A stretch of 48,856 nucleotides of DNA from an uncultured Bacteroidales bacterium (GTDB taxonomy: Bacteria; Bacteroidota; Bacteroidia; Bacteroidales; UBA3824): NCBI GenBank assembly GCA_905234655.1, contig CAJOJG010000018.1, forward strand, positions 1-48,856, given 5' to 3'. Numbering within the stretch: position 1 is the first letter of the stretch; every line of letters starts with the position of its first letter. The translations under genes were made by a program, and so were the position numbers. Of this stretch, positions 16,749 to 24,262 are shown piece after piece. The notes beneath the pieces were generated by a model. The model was given only the letters and a program-made list of their open reading frames with translations, searched no databases and was not told the origin of the DNA.

Positions 16749-16955
16749 TTACATCATCAGCCTAATCCGTCCATCTTCCTTGACGAAAATCCCGGGATGG
16801 CGCATGATGACGGCATAGACCTGCTGGACAGTGACAGGCTTGCCGTCCTTGCGCTGATGGAGATGGCGGGCGTTAATCATCGCAACCAACTGGTCCACAG
16901 TAAGTCCGTGACCGCCGCCCGCAATGAGGTATACTATTGCTTCTTCGATTGTCAT
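16749..16955 (-). CDS. Small HARE-HTH-like winged-helix protein
   Basis: 68 aa: MTIEEAIVYLIAGGGHGLTV...HLHQRKDGKPVTVQQVYAVI...HPGIFVKEDGRIRLMM. The layout (helix, GLTVDQLVAMIN, HPGIFVKEDGRIRL wing) resembles the HARE-HTH domain known from RpoE/RpoD-delta and restriction-related proteins. It may bind nucleic acid or modulate transcription, but no partner is visible. Its ATG overlaps the argH stop in ATGA (16952-16955), so it is translationally coupled to argH. A 15-codon remnant of a second copy is at 11113-11160. Confidence 0.7.
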   Translation of the reverse strand: MTIEEAIVYLIAGGGHGLTVDQLVAMINARHLHQRKDGKPVTVQQVYAVIMRHPGIFVKEDGRIRLMM

Positions 16956-18283
16956 TTGGTGAGTTTTTCGATTGCAGAATCCACTTTCTTGAAGTCAAAC
17001 TGGCCGTACACAGAACCAAACAATGCCGAAATCTTGTCGTTACAAAGGTTGCCGACACTGCCGATGTGCGTGTGGTTCAACGGCTTGTCCCAGTGGAACT
17101 TGCCGTCAAAAACCTGATGGCCGACTTCCTTATATGCGTCGCGGAAAGGGATGCCGCCAACGACCATCTCGTTCAACGCCTCGACCGTGAAAATCGGCTG
17201 GTACATCTCATTCTTGAGGATGTCCTCGCGCGGCTGGATTTTGGGAAGTATGAACTCCATGAAATCCAAGCACATCTGCATCCGCTCAAACACTGGCAGG
17301 TAACTCTCTTTAAGGAGTTGGAGGTCACGGAAATAGCCACAAGTGAGGTTGCCGGTGATGCGGTTGAGCTCGAAGGGCAGGACGCTGATTTTGTTGCAGT
17401 AGCCGCGCATCAACTCGAAAACGTCGGGATTTGCCTTGTGCGGCATTATCGACGAGCCGGTCGTGTACTCCTTCGGCAAAGAGATGAACCTGAAATTCTG
17501 GCTCATGAACAGGCAGCAGTCGGCGGCAAACTTCGCGAGGGTCTGTGAGAGCTGAGCCAACGCCGACGCGACCACGGCCTCGACCTTCCCGCGTGTCATC
17601 TGCGCATAGACGGAGTTGTAGTCGGGAGTGTCGAACCCCAACAAATCAGACGTCCTCTGCCGGTCAATCGGGAACGACGAGCCATATCCAGCGGCACTTC
17701 CGAGCGGGTTGCGGTTGTTAATTTTCCACGCCGAGAGCAGCGTCTGGAGGTCGTCGGCAAGGCTCTCCGCATAGCATCCGAACCACAGCCCAAAACTCGA
17801 CGGCATGGCGATTTGGAGATGTGTGTAGCCGGGGAGCAGCACGTTCTTGTACTTCTCGCTAAGTTCTATGAAAGTGTCAAAAACGCCCTTGACGGACTCG
17901 ACAATCTTTTGGAGTTTAGCCCTCGTGAACAGCCTTACAGCCGTCACAACCTGGTCGTTGCGGCTGCGGGCAGTGTGGATGCGCTTGCCCGGGTCGCCGA
18001 GTTTTTCAGTGAGTATGAACTCAATCTGCGAGTGTACGTCCTCGACATCGGGCTCAATCCTGAAATCGCCATCGACGGCGGTCTTGTAGATGTGCTTAAG
18101 TTCCTGCTGGAGCTTGTCATTGTCGTCCTTGCCCAGGAGTCCACACTCCGAGAGCATCTGCGCATGAGCCATGCAGCCAAGTGTGTCATACTCAGCAAGA
18201 TATAAATCCATTTCACGATCCTTTCCGACCGTGAAACGTGTTACAAATTCTGCGGTGTCAAAACCTTTGTCCCAAAGTTTCAT
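16952..18283 (-). CDS. argH: Argininosuccinate lyase
   Basis: 443 aa from ATG 18283 (MKLWDKGFDT). Cleaves argininosuccinate to arginine and fumarate, the last step of arginine synthesis. Fumarase/aspartase superfamily signature TGSSIMPHKANPDVFELMRG, plus HTARSRNDQVVTAVRL and GYTHLQIAMPSSFGLWF. A longer frame reaches 18319, but the -7 box TACTTTTG on the minus strand (18317-18324) would put the transcript start downstream of that codon, so 18283 is preferred. Heads a likely operon with the HARE-HTH protein and the esterase; no other arg genes in the window. Confidence 0.95.
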   Translation of the reverse strand: MKLWDKGFDTAEFVTRFTVGKDREMDLYLAEYDTLGCMAHAQMLSECGLLGKDDNDKLQQELKHIYKTAVDGDFRIEPDVEDVHSQIEFILTEKLGDPGKRIHTARSRNDQVVTAVRLFTRAKLQKIVESVKGVFDTFIELSEKYKNVLLPGYTHLQIAMPSSFGLWFGCYAESLADDLQTLLSAWKINNRNPLGSAAGYGSSFPIDRQRTSDLLGFDTPDYNSVYAQMTRGKVEAVVASALAQLSQTLAKFAADCCLFMSQNFRFISLPKEYTTGSSIMPHKANPDVFELMRGYCNKISVLPFELNRITGNLTCGYFRDLQLLKESYLPVFERMQMCLDFMEFILPKIQPREDILKNEMYQPIFTVEALNEMVVGGIPFRDAYKEVGHQVFDGKFHWDKPLNHTHIGSVGNLCNDKISALFGSVYGQFDFKKVDSAIEKLTK

Positions 18284-18316
18284 GAATGATAATGGTTTAA
18301 TGAGATTAATCTGCCG

Positions 18317-18324
18317 CAAAAGTA
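18317..18324 (-). promoter_or_regulatory. -7 box for argH
   Basis: Minus-strand TACTTTTG, 33 nt before the argH ATG at 18283. It argues against the upstream ATG at 18319. Confidence 0.55.
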
Positions 18325-18369
18325 ATGAAAAAAATGATTATTTCATTTAATAATTTAGTGTTTTTATTG

Positions 18370-19920
18370 TCAAAACAATCCTTCATTCGTTTCTTCAGCT
18401 TTAAGCGTGTACGCCTTGCCGTTAAGGATTGCGTTGGCGTAATTGGAGAGGTAAATCGCAAAAAACGCCTGACCGACGCTCTGGTGGGTCTGTATGGTGC
18501 GCGTGTCATATACCACGCCGTGAAAAAGGTCGACAGACGAGAACGCGCTGCGGGCTTTTTCATAATTGACAAACGGCACAACCTCGTCGTTGACCGAATG
18601 GAACGCCACCATCGGGTTCATGGGCTTCCATCCAGTTGTTAAATTATTAGCCTCCAATGCGTTGCAGAACGCCGAAATTGTGTCCGAGGCGGATGACTTG
18701 CCATTGATAAAGCCCATCAGTTCCTGCTTTACCATCAACGACGGCGGTGCATAACGAGTGCCGTCCTCAGTGCGCCAGATGTACTGTGAGTCGTTATATT
18801 CATTCATCTGAATATAGCCGTCCGTCGGGCTTACGACAGCGTCAGGGCGCAGGTCTGCCTGGCAGTACATTGCAAACTGCGGCTCGCCTTCCGCGACTTC
18901 GTACTGCCCGCTGCCCTTTGAATGGTCGATGGAATATTCACAAAGCCTCTCCTGGATTTCAGCTGTGGACATCGCCTTCCCGTCGAGCCAGCCCATAATT
19001 CCACTATTGAGGTAATCGGCATACAGATAGTCACTTACACAGTATTTTCCGACGAGCATGGGATGCGACTTGCACATTCCATTGATGATAAGCGGCGCGA
19101 CTACCGGCATGAACATCCTGTTGTCGCTGAAATACTTCTTCATCGTTGACATTGGGTCGTAAGGGCCGTCGCCACAGACCGAGCCGGAAAAGTGGAGGTC
19201 AGTAGCCATCGGACTGCCGCCCGTGAAGCCATTTTCAAGGTATTTTTGGACTGCCATCGCCACTGCCCCACCCTGCGAATATCCGACGACAACAGTCTTA
19301 TAGACATCGCGCAAATTGCCTTTGTGACGGTTGACAAACTCGTCGCGCGCCGCCACAACGCCGTCTACGACCTGCCGCGCCAGGACTTCGTAGCATAGAT
19401 AAGGGTTTGTGCGCCCGGAAGTACAGCCCAATCCCTCATAATCAGGGAACACGACAAGCGAACTCGGCGCAAAAACAGCACTCGTAATGCCGCAGTCGGT
19501 CATGAAACTGCCATTTTCAGAGGGGCAGGACGCATTGTCAGTCACAGTGACATGGCATCCGACGACAATATTACGCGCCTCGCCGTCCTTTGGCCACGCC
19601 ATGCGCCCCGAGAGCCACACCGGCTGGCCGTCGGCTGTCGTGGAGACATAACTGTACTTGCACGTGTAATATTCGCCGCCAAGCCAGGTTGCCGACCTCG
19701 CGGCCTCCTTCACCATAAGCCCCAAAATGCCGTCGGCAAACGTGGCGATAGACTCCTCGTTCTTGACAAGCGCCGGCTCGTCATCGTCAGGCTTGGAATT
19801 GATGGTGACGACACCTTCCGGCACTTCTTCTTCCACGGCAGGACTGCCATCGTCGTCCTTACAAGCAGCGGCCATAAGCACCACAAACGCCGCAAAAAGG
19901 AATTTTGATATATTCTTCAT
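18370..19920 (-). CDS. Secreted lipase-like alpha/beta-hydrolase lipoprotein
   Basis: 516 aa from ATG 19920 (MKNISKFLFA); the frame is open to 19950. Lipobox MAAAC (Cys20) followed by an acidic linker. Alpha/beta-hydrolase of the secretory-lipase/tannase-like type: VVFPDYEGLG, nucleophile elbow GYSQGG (Ser215), and Asp in FHSVNDEVVPF. The His is probably in TIQTHQSVGQ near residue 490. Hydrolyses esters outside the cytoplasm; substrate unknown. Monocistronic, divergent from ribH. Confidence 0.8.
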   Translation of the reverse strand: MKNISKFLFAAFVVLMAAACKDDDGSPAVEEEVPEGVVTINSKPDDDEPALVKNEESIATFADGILGLMVKEAARSATWLGGEYYTCKYSYVSTTADGQPVWLSGRMAWPKDGEARNIVVGCHVTVTDNASCPSENGSFMTDCGITSAVFAPSSLVVFPDYEGLGCTSGRTNPYLCYEVLARQVVDGVVAARDEFVNRHKGNLRDVYKTVVVGYSQGGAVAMAVQKYLENGFTGGSPMATDLHFSGSVCGDGPYDPMSTMKKYFSDNRMFMPVVAPLIINGMCKSHPMLVGKYCVSDYLYADYLNSGIMGWLDGKAMSTAEIQERLCEYSIDHSKGSGQYEVAEGEPQFAMYCQADLRPDAVVSPTDGYIQMNEYNDSQYIWRTEDGTRYAPPSLMVKQELMGFINGKSSASDTISAFCNALEANNLTTGWKPMNPMVAFHSVNDEVVPFVNYEKARSAFSSVDLFHGVVYDTRTIQTHQSVGQAFFAIYLSNYANAILNGKAYTLKAEETNEGLF

Positions 19921-19984
19921 CGTCTTTTTATGGATTATTTTACTGAACAATTTGCATAATCTTTAACGTAATTGGCGCAAAAAA

Positions 19985-20015
19985 GTTGCACATGGATATT
20001 TTTTTCGTAACTTTG
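19985..20015 (+). promoter_or_regulatory. Promoter of ribH
   Basis: GTTG (19985-19988, one off TTTG), 19 nt, TAACTTTG (20008-20015); ATG 29 nt downstream. Confidence 0.55.
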
Positions 20016-20044
20016 CGCCATAATCACTATAAAACATTAAATCA

Positions 20045-20572
20045 ATGGCATCAAACCTCAAGAACCTCTCCGATTTTGGGTCGGCGGAGATACCAAACGG
20101 CAGCGACATGAAAATCGGAATCGTCGTTGCGCAGTGGAACAAGGAAATAACCGACGCGCTCCTTAAAGGCGCACACGACACCCTCGTGAAAAACAACGTC
20201 AAGGAAGAGAACATCGTAACCGTCAGCGTGCCAGGTACTTTTGAACTCACGCTCGGCGCACAGAGCCTCCTCGAATACACCGACGTGGACGCTGTGATAG
20301 TACTCGGCTGCGTAATCCAGGGCGACACGCGCCACTTCGACTTTATCTGCAACGGCGTCACGCAGGGCATAACCGAACTCAACATCAAGTACAACCAGCC
20401 CGTGATTTTCGGCGTACTTACCACCAACAACCTTGAGCAGGCGCAAGAGCGTTGTGGCGGCTCGTTGGGCAATAAGGGCGACGAGGCGGCGGCCACCGCC
20501 CTCCAGATGGTCGCTCTCCACAACCAGCTCCGCGACAACTACCTCTCGAACTACGAGGAATCCACGATATAA
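20045..20572 (+). CDS. ribH: 6,7-dimethyl-8-ribityllumazine synthase
   Basis: 175 aa. Penultimate step of riboflavin synthesis: joins 5-amino-6-ribitylamino-uracil with dihydroxybutanone phosphate. Motifs: [29 protein letters not shown] (substrate loop), [19 protein letters not shown] (catalytic His in the TRHFD segment), [18 protein letters not shown] and [14 protein letters not shown]. Single gene with its own promoter and a strong terminator; no other rib genes and no FMN riboswitch seen. Confidence 0.96.
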   Translation: MASNLKNLSDFGSAEIPNGSDMKIGIVVAQWNKEITDALLKGAHDTLVKNNVKEENIVTVSVPGTFELTLGAQSLLEYTDVDAVIVLGCVIQGDTRHFDFICNGVTQGITELNIKYNQPVIFGVLTTNNLEQAQERCGGSLGNKGDEAAATALQMVALHNQLRDNYLSNYEESTI

Positions 20573-20576
20573 ACAA

Positions 20577-20614
20577 AAATTACCGTCAATTTATTCGTAA
20601 ATTGACGGTAATTT
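20577..20614 (+). terminator. ribH terminator with UUCG tetraloop
   Basis: 17-bp perfect stem (20577-20593 with 20598-20614) capped by TTCG, followed by GTTTTTCTTT. Starts 4 nt after the stop codon. Confidence 0.88.
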
Positions 20615-20625
20615 GTTTTTCTTTC

Positions 20626-20690
20626 AACAAAAATTAAAACGAATTATAGTGAATTTTTTTATTCGTTTTTAATTCGTTAAAATTTTTGTT
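20626..20690. repeat. AT-rich inverted-repeat element
   Basis: The 21-nt arm AACAAAAATTAAAACGAATTA (20626-20646, first 20 shown to the final T) is inverse of 20670-20690 with two mismatches. Resembles the element at 34356-34423. Fills the gap to the rubrerythrin stop. Confidence 0.5.
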
Positions 20691-20697
20691 TATAAAA

Positions 20698-21261
20698 TTA
20701 CCTCTTGAAGTATCTGTTGTACAGCCCCTGGAAGCCGGAACCGTGACGAGCCTCATCCTTCGCCATCTCGTGGACAGAATCATGGATTGCGTCGAGGTTG
20801 AGCTTCTTGGCGACCTTAGCGACTTCATTCTTGCCGTTGCACGCGCCATGCTCGGCCATCATGCGTTTTTCGAGGTTGGTCTTTGTGTCCCAAACGAGTT
20901 CGCCGAGCATTTCGGCAAAACGCGCCGCATGTTCCGCCTCCTCAAATGCGTAACGCTTGAACGCCTCGGCGATTTCAGGATAGCCTTCACGGTCTGCCTG
21001 ACGGCTCATCGCCAGGTACATGCCCACTTCCGAACATTCGCCGACGAAATCGTTCTTCAGCCCTTGAAGCACAAACTTGCCTTCCTCTGTATCGGGAATA
21101 TCTTTTGCGATTCCAAGCACGTGTTCAGTCACGAACTTTAATTCGCCAGTATCTTCCATCTTCTTGAACTTTGAGCCGGGCACCTTGCACTGCGGGCACC
21201 TCTCCGGCGGCTCCTCTCCCTCGTGCACGTAGCCGCACACGGGACAAATCCATTTTGTCAT
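20698..21261 (-). CDS. rbr: Rubrerythrin with N-terminal rubredoxin domain (reverse rubrerythrin)
   Basis: 187 aa from ATG 21261 ([15 protein letters not shown]). The rubredoxin domain comes first (CPVCG...CPQC), then the ferritin-like di-iron domain with [25 protein letters not shown] and DEARHG iron ligands. Reduces hydrogen peroxide in anaerobes using NADH-derived electrons. The domain order is reversed relative to classical rubrerythrin. The frame is open to 21351, but the promoter TTTG-N20-TACATTTG (21309-21340, minus) lies inside that extension, supporting 21261. Confidence 0.9.
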   Translation of the reverse strand: MTKWICPVCGYVHEGEEPPERCPQCKVPGSKFKKMEDTGELKFVTEHVLGIAKDIPDTEEGKFVLQGLKNDFVGECSEVGMYLAMSRQADREGYPEIAEAFKRYAFEEAEHAARFAEMLGELVWDTKTNLEKRMMAEHGACNGKNEVAKVAKKLNLDAIHDSVHEMAKDEARHGSGFQGLYNRYFKR

Positions 21262-21308
21262 AATAATTGTTGTTGTTTGATTGTTTGTAATGATTTTTTT
21301 TTCGGTTT

Positions 21309-21340
21309 CAAATGTATGACTGCAAAACGGAATTTGCAAA
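21309..21340 (-). promoter_or_regulatory. Promoter of the rubrerythrin gene
   Basis: Minus strand TTTG (21337-21340), 20 nt, TACATTTG (21309-21316), 48 nt before the ATG at 21261. Confidence 0.65.
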
Positions 21341-21385
21341 TTTTTCATCATTAAAAAGTGTTAAAGTTTCCGCACACGCACAGGA

Positions 21386-22678
21386 CTATTTTTTTTCAAA
21401 TGATTCTTCAATCACAAACTTCCACGCCGGGACGACATCAATCTTTCCGAAACTGTCGGAGAGTGTGGCGGTTTCGTCAAGAGTGACTATTAGGCGGCGG
21501 GCGCAGGGGTAGCGCCGGGCGATGGTTTGGAGTGCGGCGGTCTCGCGGCGGAAAGTTTCATCGTCGCCGGAGAGACGGTAGCAGACTTGGATTGCGGCCT
21601 CGGCATCTGGAATGTAAAAATCGACTTCGCAACCGGTGTTGTAGAAAAAGACAGTCTCATTGTCGCGGTCGTGGCCAAAGCGGCGGAACAAGGCGAGCGC
21701 AACAATGTTTTCCAACAGCATTGGGTCTTTGTCGGACAAAAAGAGCGACAGAATGCCGTTGTCGACGAAATAATACTTGCAATTACTTTCTTTCTCGGAC
21801 AGATGGGCGGCGTAATTTTTCAGTCGCAGCAACAACCATGCGTCCTCACAATATTCAACATATTTGATGACGGTGGCAAGGCTCAGCTTTCCACCCGCAC
21901 CGGAAAGGATATTGGCGATACGGTTGTATGAAAGAGGACGGCAGACAGATTCAGCAATTTTGCGCACCATGATTTTAATGCCGGACATGTTTGTAATTCC
22001 GTTGCGCTGGATAATGTCGCCAAGGTAAATCTTTTGGTACACAGAACTAAGGTAATCCCTCGTCACTGGCAACAAAATGGACGCCGGCAATCCGCCGTTA
22101 CGGAGATAAGCCTCGAAATTTCTGACGATCGGGGCTCTTGTCTGGGTCGCGAGCATGGATGTAGCACTGTAATCAACGCCACGAGCCTCGAGGCATTCGG
22201 CAAAACTGTATGGATAAATCTCACGGATTATGTAACGGCCGCCGAGAGTTGTAGCGACTTCGCCAGAAAGCATCTTTGAATTACTGCCAGTCACATAGAC
22301 CGAATAGCCGGAATCGGCAAGCCGCCGGGCAAATTTTTCCCAATGCGCGACGTTTTGGATTTCGTCGAGGAAAAGCGTTGGTTTTTCGCCATAGACCTCG
22401 GCATGACACTCGAGCAGGAGATTAAAATCCTGAGTGTCAAAGTCAGCCAGCCTTTCGTCCTCAAAATTGACGTATAGGATTTTGCTTGCCGGCGTGCCTG
22501 ACTTCATCATTTGTTGTATTTTATGGAACAGCATGTACGACTTGCCGGCACGCCTTACGCCCACAAGCACATAGCATGGAAAAGTGTCCAAATCGATATT
22601 CCGAGGCATCACATTGTAGTTCTGAACCTCGGTGATATTGTCGGCAAGCACCCGTTTCAGCAAAAATTTGTCCATCAT
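21386..22678 (-). CDS. AAA ATPase with DUF4143 nuclease-like domain
   Basis: 430 aa. AAA_14-type ATPase with Walker A GVRRAGKS (40-47), Walker B TLFLDEIQN (about 100-108) and VYVTGSNSKML sensor region. The C-terminal DUF4143 part (YYFVDNGILSLFL, FFYNTGCEVDFYI) resembles a PD-(D/E)XK fold. These proteins are very common in Bacteroidetes and archaea and their function is unsettled; a link to mobile or conflict systems is often suggested. Start is MMDK at 22678 (or 22675). The upstream region holds three palindromes and a promoter. Single gene. Confidence 0.85.
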   Translation of the reverse strand: MMDKFLLKRVLADNITEVQNYNVMPRNIDLDTFPCYVLVGVRRAGKSYMLFHKIQQMMKSGTPASKILYVNFEDERLADFDTQDFNLLLECHAEVYGEKPTLFLDEIQNVAHWEKFARRLADSGYSVYVTGSNSKMLSGEVATTLGGRYIIREIYPYSFAECLEARGVDYSATSMLATQTRAPIVRNFEAYLRNGGLPASILLPVTRDYLSSVYQKIYLGDIIQRNGITNMSGIKIMVRKIAESVCRPLSYNRIANILSGAGGKLSLATVIKYVEYCEDAWLLLRLKNYAAHLSEKESNCKYYFVDNGILSLFLSDKDPMLLENIVALALFRRFGHDRDNETVFFYNTGCEVDFYIPDAEAAIQVCYRLSGDDETFRRETAALQTIARRYPCARRLIVTLDETATLSDSFGKIDVVPAWKFVIEESFEKK

Positions 22679-22687
22679 CTCATGTAT

Positions 22688-22786
22688 TTGTTTAATGGAT
22701 TATATAGAAACAACGCAAAGTTGTTTAATGGATTAAACAAAAACAGGCGGATTCTGTTTAATCGATTAAACAACTTTGCAAATGTA
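22688..22786 (-). promoter_or_regulatory. Promoter plus three operator-like palindromes upstream of the DUF4143 ATPase
   Basis: On the minus strand the -7 box TACATTTG is at 22779-22786. Downstream of it come three related sites: TGTTTAATCGATTAAACA (22755-22772, perfect), TTGTTTAATGGATTAAACAA (22721-22740, mismatched only at the centre), and a half-degenerate copy at 22688-22705. The spacing of about 33 nt suggests cooperative binding by one repressor. The sites would lie in the 5' leader. Confidence 0.6.
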
Positions 22787-22828
22787 AGGATTTTGTTCGA
22801 GGGTTGCAAACAAAAATGGAATATTTTT

Positions 22829-23023
22829 TTACTTGTCAATCAGTTCGTTCTTCTCGACTTCCCATTTTTCGCGGGATAAGTCGCCAGTGCCGCCGTTTTC
22901 GAGTGTGCGTTGCGATGTCGGGAGCGGCGTTGTGGTCGCAGATGAAGTGTTTTTCTGCGATGTCGAGCCGCCGCATGATGTGAGAATCATGGCGGCAAGC
23001 CCAATTAAAAGTGTGTTTTTCAT
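22829..23023 (-). CDS. Small lipoprotein, unknown function
   Basis: 64 aa: MKNTLLIGLAAMILTSCGGS... with lipobox LTSC (Cys17). The mature part is only 48 residues, Ser/Thr-rich then charged (LSREKWEVEKNELIDK). Starts 29 nt after the metalloprotease stop, so it is the last gene of that transcript. It may anchor or chaperone a partner, but nothing in the sequence proves this. Confidence 0.65.
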   Translation of the reverse strand: MKNTLLIGLAAMILTSCGGSTSQKNTSSATTTPLPTSQRTLENGGTGDLSREKWEVEKNELIDK

Positions 23024-23052
23024 TGTGTAATGGTAAAAAAAATTAGTTGTGT

Positions 23053-24027
23053 TTATTCTTCGTTGTTGAGCTTGAGGCTGACGGAGTATGTTGACGTGGC
23101 CTTTTGGGTGTTGACGATTCTGATGAAATACGAGCCGGGGGCTGTGCCGTCGAGGTCGAGGGTCGCGCCGTCGGCGGATTTGAGTACTGTGCGGTTTGAG
23201 TCGAGGAGTTCGATGCGGATGGCATTTGGACTGGTGGCCTCGACAACGATTTTGGGCGAGTCGAGGGTCGTCTTTTTTGAGAATGAAAACCTCAGGTAGT
23301 CCTCGGTGTCATACGCGGTGCTACCGTCGCCGTCGATTATGCGGTGGAAAGTGTGCTGCTGTGTCTTTCCGTTGCGGATTGGCGTGGCGAGTTCGTACTG
23401 GGAATCAGGCTCAAACTCGTCGGGTGTCGGCTCGTCGGCGGCGAGTTTCCAAAGTTTGGAGTTCTTCATCTTCGCAGCCTCGTCGAGCATCTGCTTTTTT
23501 TGTGCGTCGGTGAACACGCGGCGTTTTGTCTTGTCGGGGTTGTAGGACATGATGTTGTCCTTCAAGTCCAACTGGTGCTTCAAGCCGAGGAAGTGCCCGA
23601 CTTCGTGCGTGACGACCGACATGTCCTCGCCTTTTGTGACCGTGACACTGCCAGTGAGACTGAAACATACGCCAGTCCTGCCCTGGTTTTTGGCCTTGTC
23701 GCCGGACTTCGAGAGCGCGCCGACGAGGGCGATGTTGAGCATGTTTTTGTCGTGGCGCGTGACGGACTGCCATGGCATCTGCGAGTGGAAGCCCATGTCG
23801 TCAAATTTCTTTTTCTTCACAAACTCAAGGTCGAGCAGGTAGTACGAGAATCCGGTTTCGGTCTGTGCGTTGAGTTTGTTGAGGTTTTGCATTGTGTTCT
23901 TTATGTCGTCGTATGACGGCGCGTTGCTTACTCCATACGCCCATATTTTTACGGGGATCGAGTAGCGTGTCTGCGCGTCGGCTATGGTCGCCAACGTTAA
24001 AAATGCTGCGAATAAAAGTAGTTTCAT
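23053..24027 (-). CDS. Secreted zinc metalloprotease with C-terminal PPC-like domain
   Basis: 324 aa. Signal peptide (TLATIADAQ). Metzincin-type zinc site HEVGHFLGLKH (His141, Glu142, His145, His151) and the Met-turn IMSYN (Met160). The spacing and short catalytic domain suit pappalysin (M43)-like or archaelysin-like enzymes; exact family not settled. About 205-324 is a beta-sandwich resembling bacterial pre-peptidase C-terminal domains (EDYLRFSFSKKT...APGSYFIRIVN). Its ATG overlaps the stop of a 48-aa ORF (TAATG). Probably acts in the periplasm or outside the cell. Confidence 0.82.
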   Translation of the reverse strand: MKLLLFAAFLTLATIADAQTRYSIPVKIWAYGVSNAPSYDDIKNTMQNLNKLNAQTETGFSYYLLDLEFVKKKKFDDMGFHSQMPWQSVTRHDKNMLNIALVGALSKSGDKAKNQGRTGVCFSLTGSVTVTKGEDMSVVTHEVGHFLGLKHQLDLKDNIMSYNPDKTKRRVFTDAQKKQMLDEAAKMKNSKLWKLAADEPTPDEFEPDSQYELATPIRNGKTQQHTFHRIIDGDGSTAYDTEDYLRFSFSKKTTLDSPKIVVEATSPNAIRIELLDSNRTVLKSADGATLDLDGTAPGSYFIRIVNTQKATSTYSVSLKLNNEE

Positions 24028-24173
24028 TATTGTTCTGATTGTTCTTTATTGTCACTTTTTTTGTTCAACCCTGGAACAGCCCTTTTCAAAAAGGAAACGG
24101 CGAAAATCGGCAAGCGGGATTCTTCCAGCCATGGTTCAACAAGTCTTGCTCCAATGATTTCAATTCTATTCAT
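24027..24173 (-). CDS. 48-aa ORF translationally coupled to the metalloprotease
   Basis: MNRIEIIGARLVEPWLEESR...IFAVSFLKRAVPGL... then a polar tail NKKSDNKEQSEQ, 48 residues. It has no signal peptide or lipobox. Support: a -7 box TATATTTG lies directly upstream (24191-24198, minus), the ATG is about 11 nt from the expected transcript start, and its TAA shares a base with the metalloprotease ATG (TAATG at 24029-24025). It therefore occupies the whole leader of the protease transcript. It could be a leader peptide controlling protease translation, a small cytoplasmic partner, or a remnant. Family not recognised. Confidence 0.5.
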   Translation of the reverse strand: MNRIEIIGARLVEPWLEESRLPIFAVSFLKRAVPGLNKKSDNKEQSEQ

Positions 24174-24190
24174 ACGCGGTCATTTTGATG

Positions 24191-24198
24191 CAAATATA
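24191..24198 (-). promoter_or_regulatory. -7 box for the 48-aa ORF / metalloprotease / lipoprotein unit
   Basis: Minus-strand TATATTTG, 18 nt before the ATG at 24173. No other convincing box was found nearer the protease. Confidence 0.5.
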
Positions 24199-24212
24199 TT
24201 GACTAACGGCAA

Positions 24213-24258
24213 GAATGTCAAAAAAATTTGTGTTTTTTCACAAAAAATTTTGACATTC
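24213..24258 (-). terminator. Hairpin after the relA-type gene
   Basis: The arms GAATGTCAAAAAAATTTGTG (24213-24232) and 24239-24258 pair with a few central mismatches around a T6 loop. It sits 5 nt beyond the relA-type stop and is A/T rich on both flanks. Confidence 0.6.
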
Positions 24259-24262
24259 CCCA

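Noticed and set aside
20045..20572. FMN riboswitch upstream of ribH
   Set aside because: The leader between the -7 box and the ATG is about 29 nt, too short for one.
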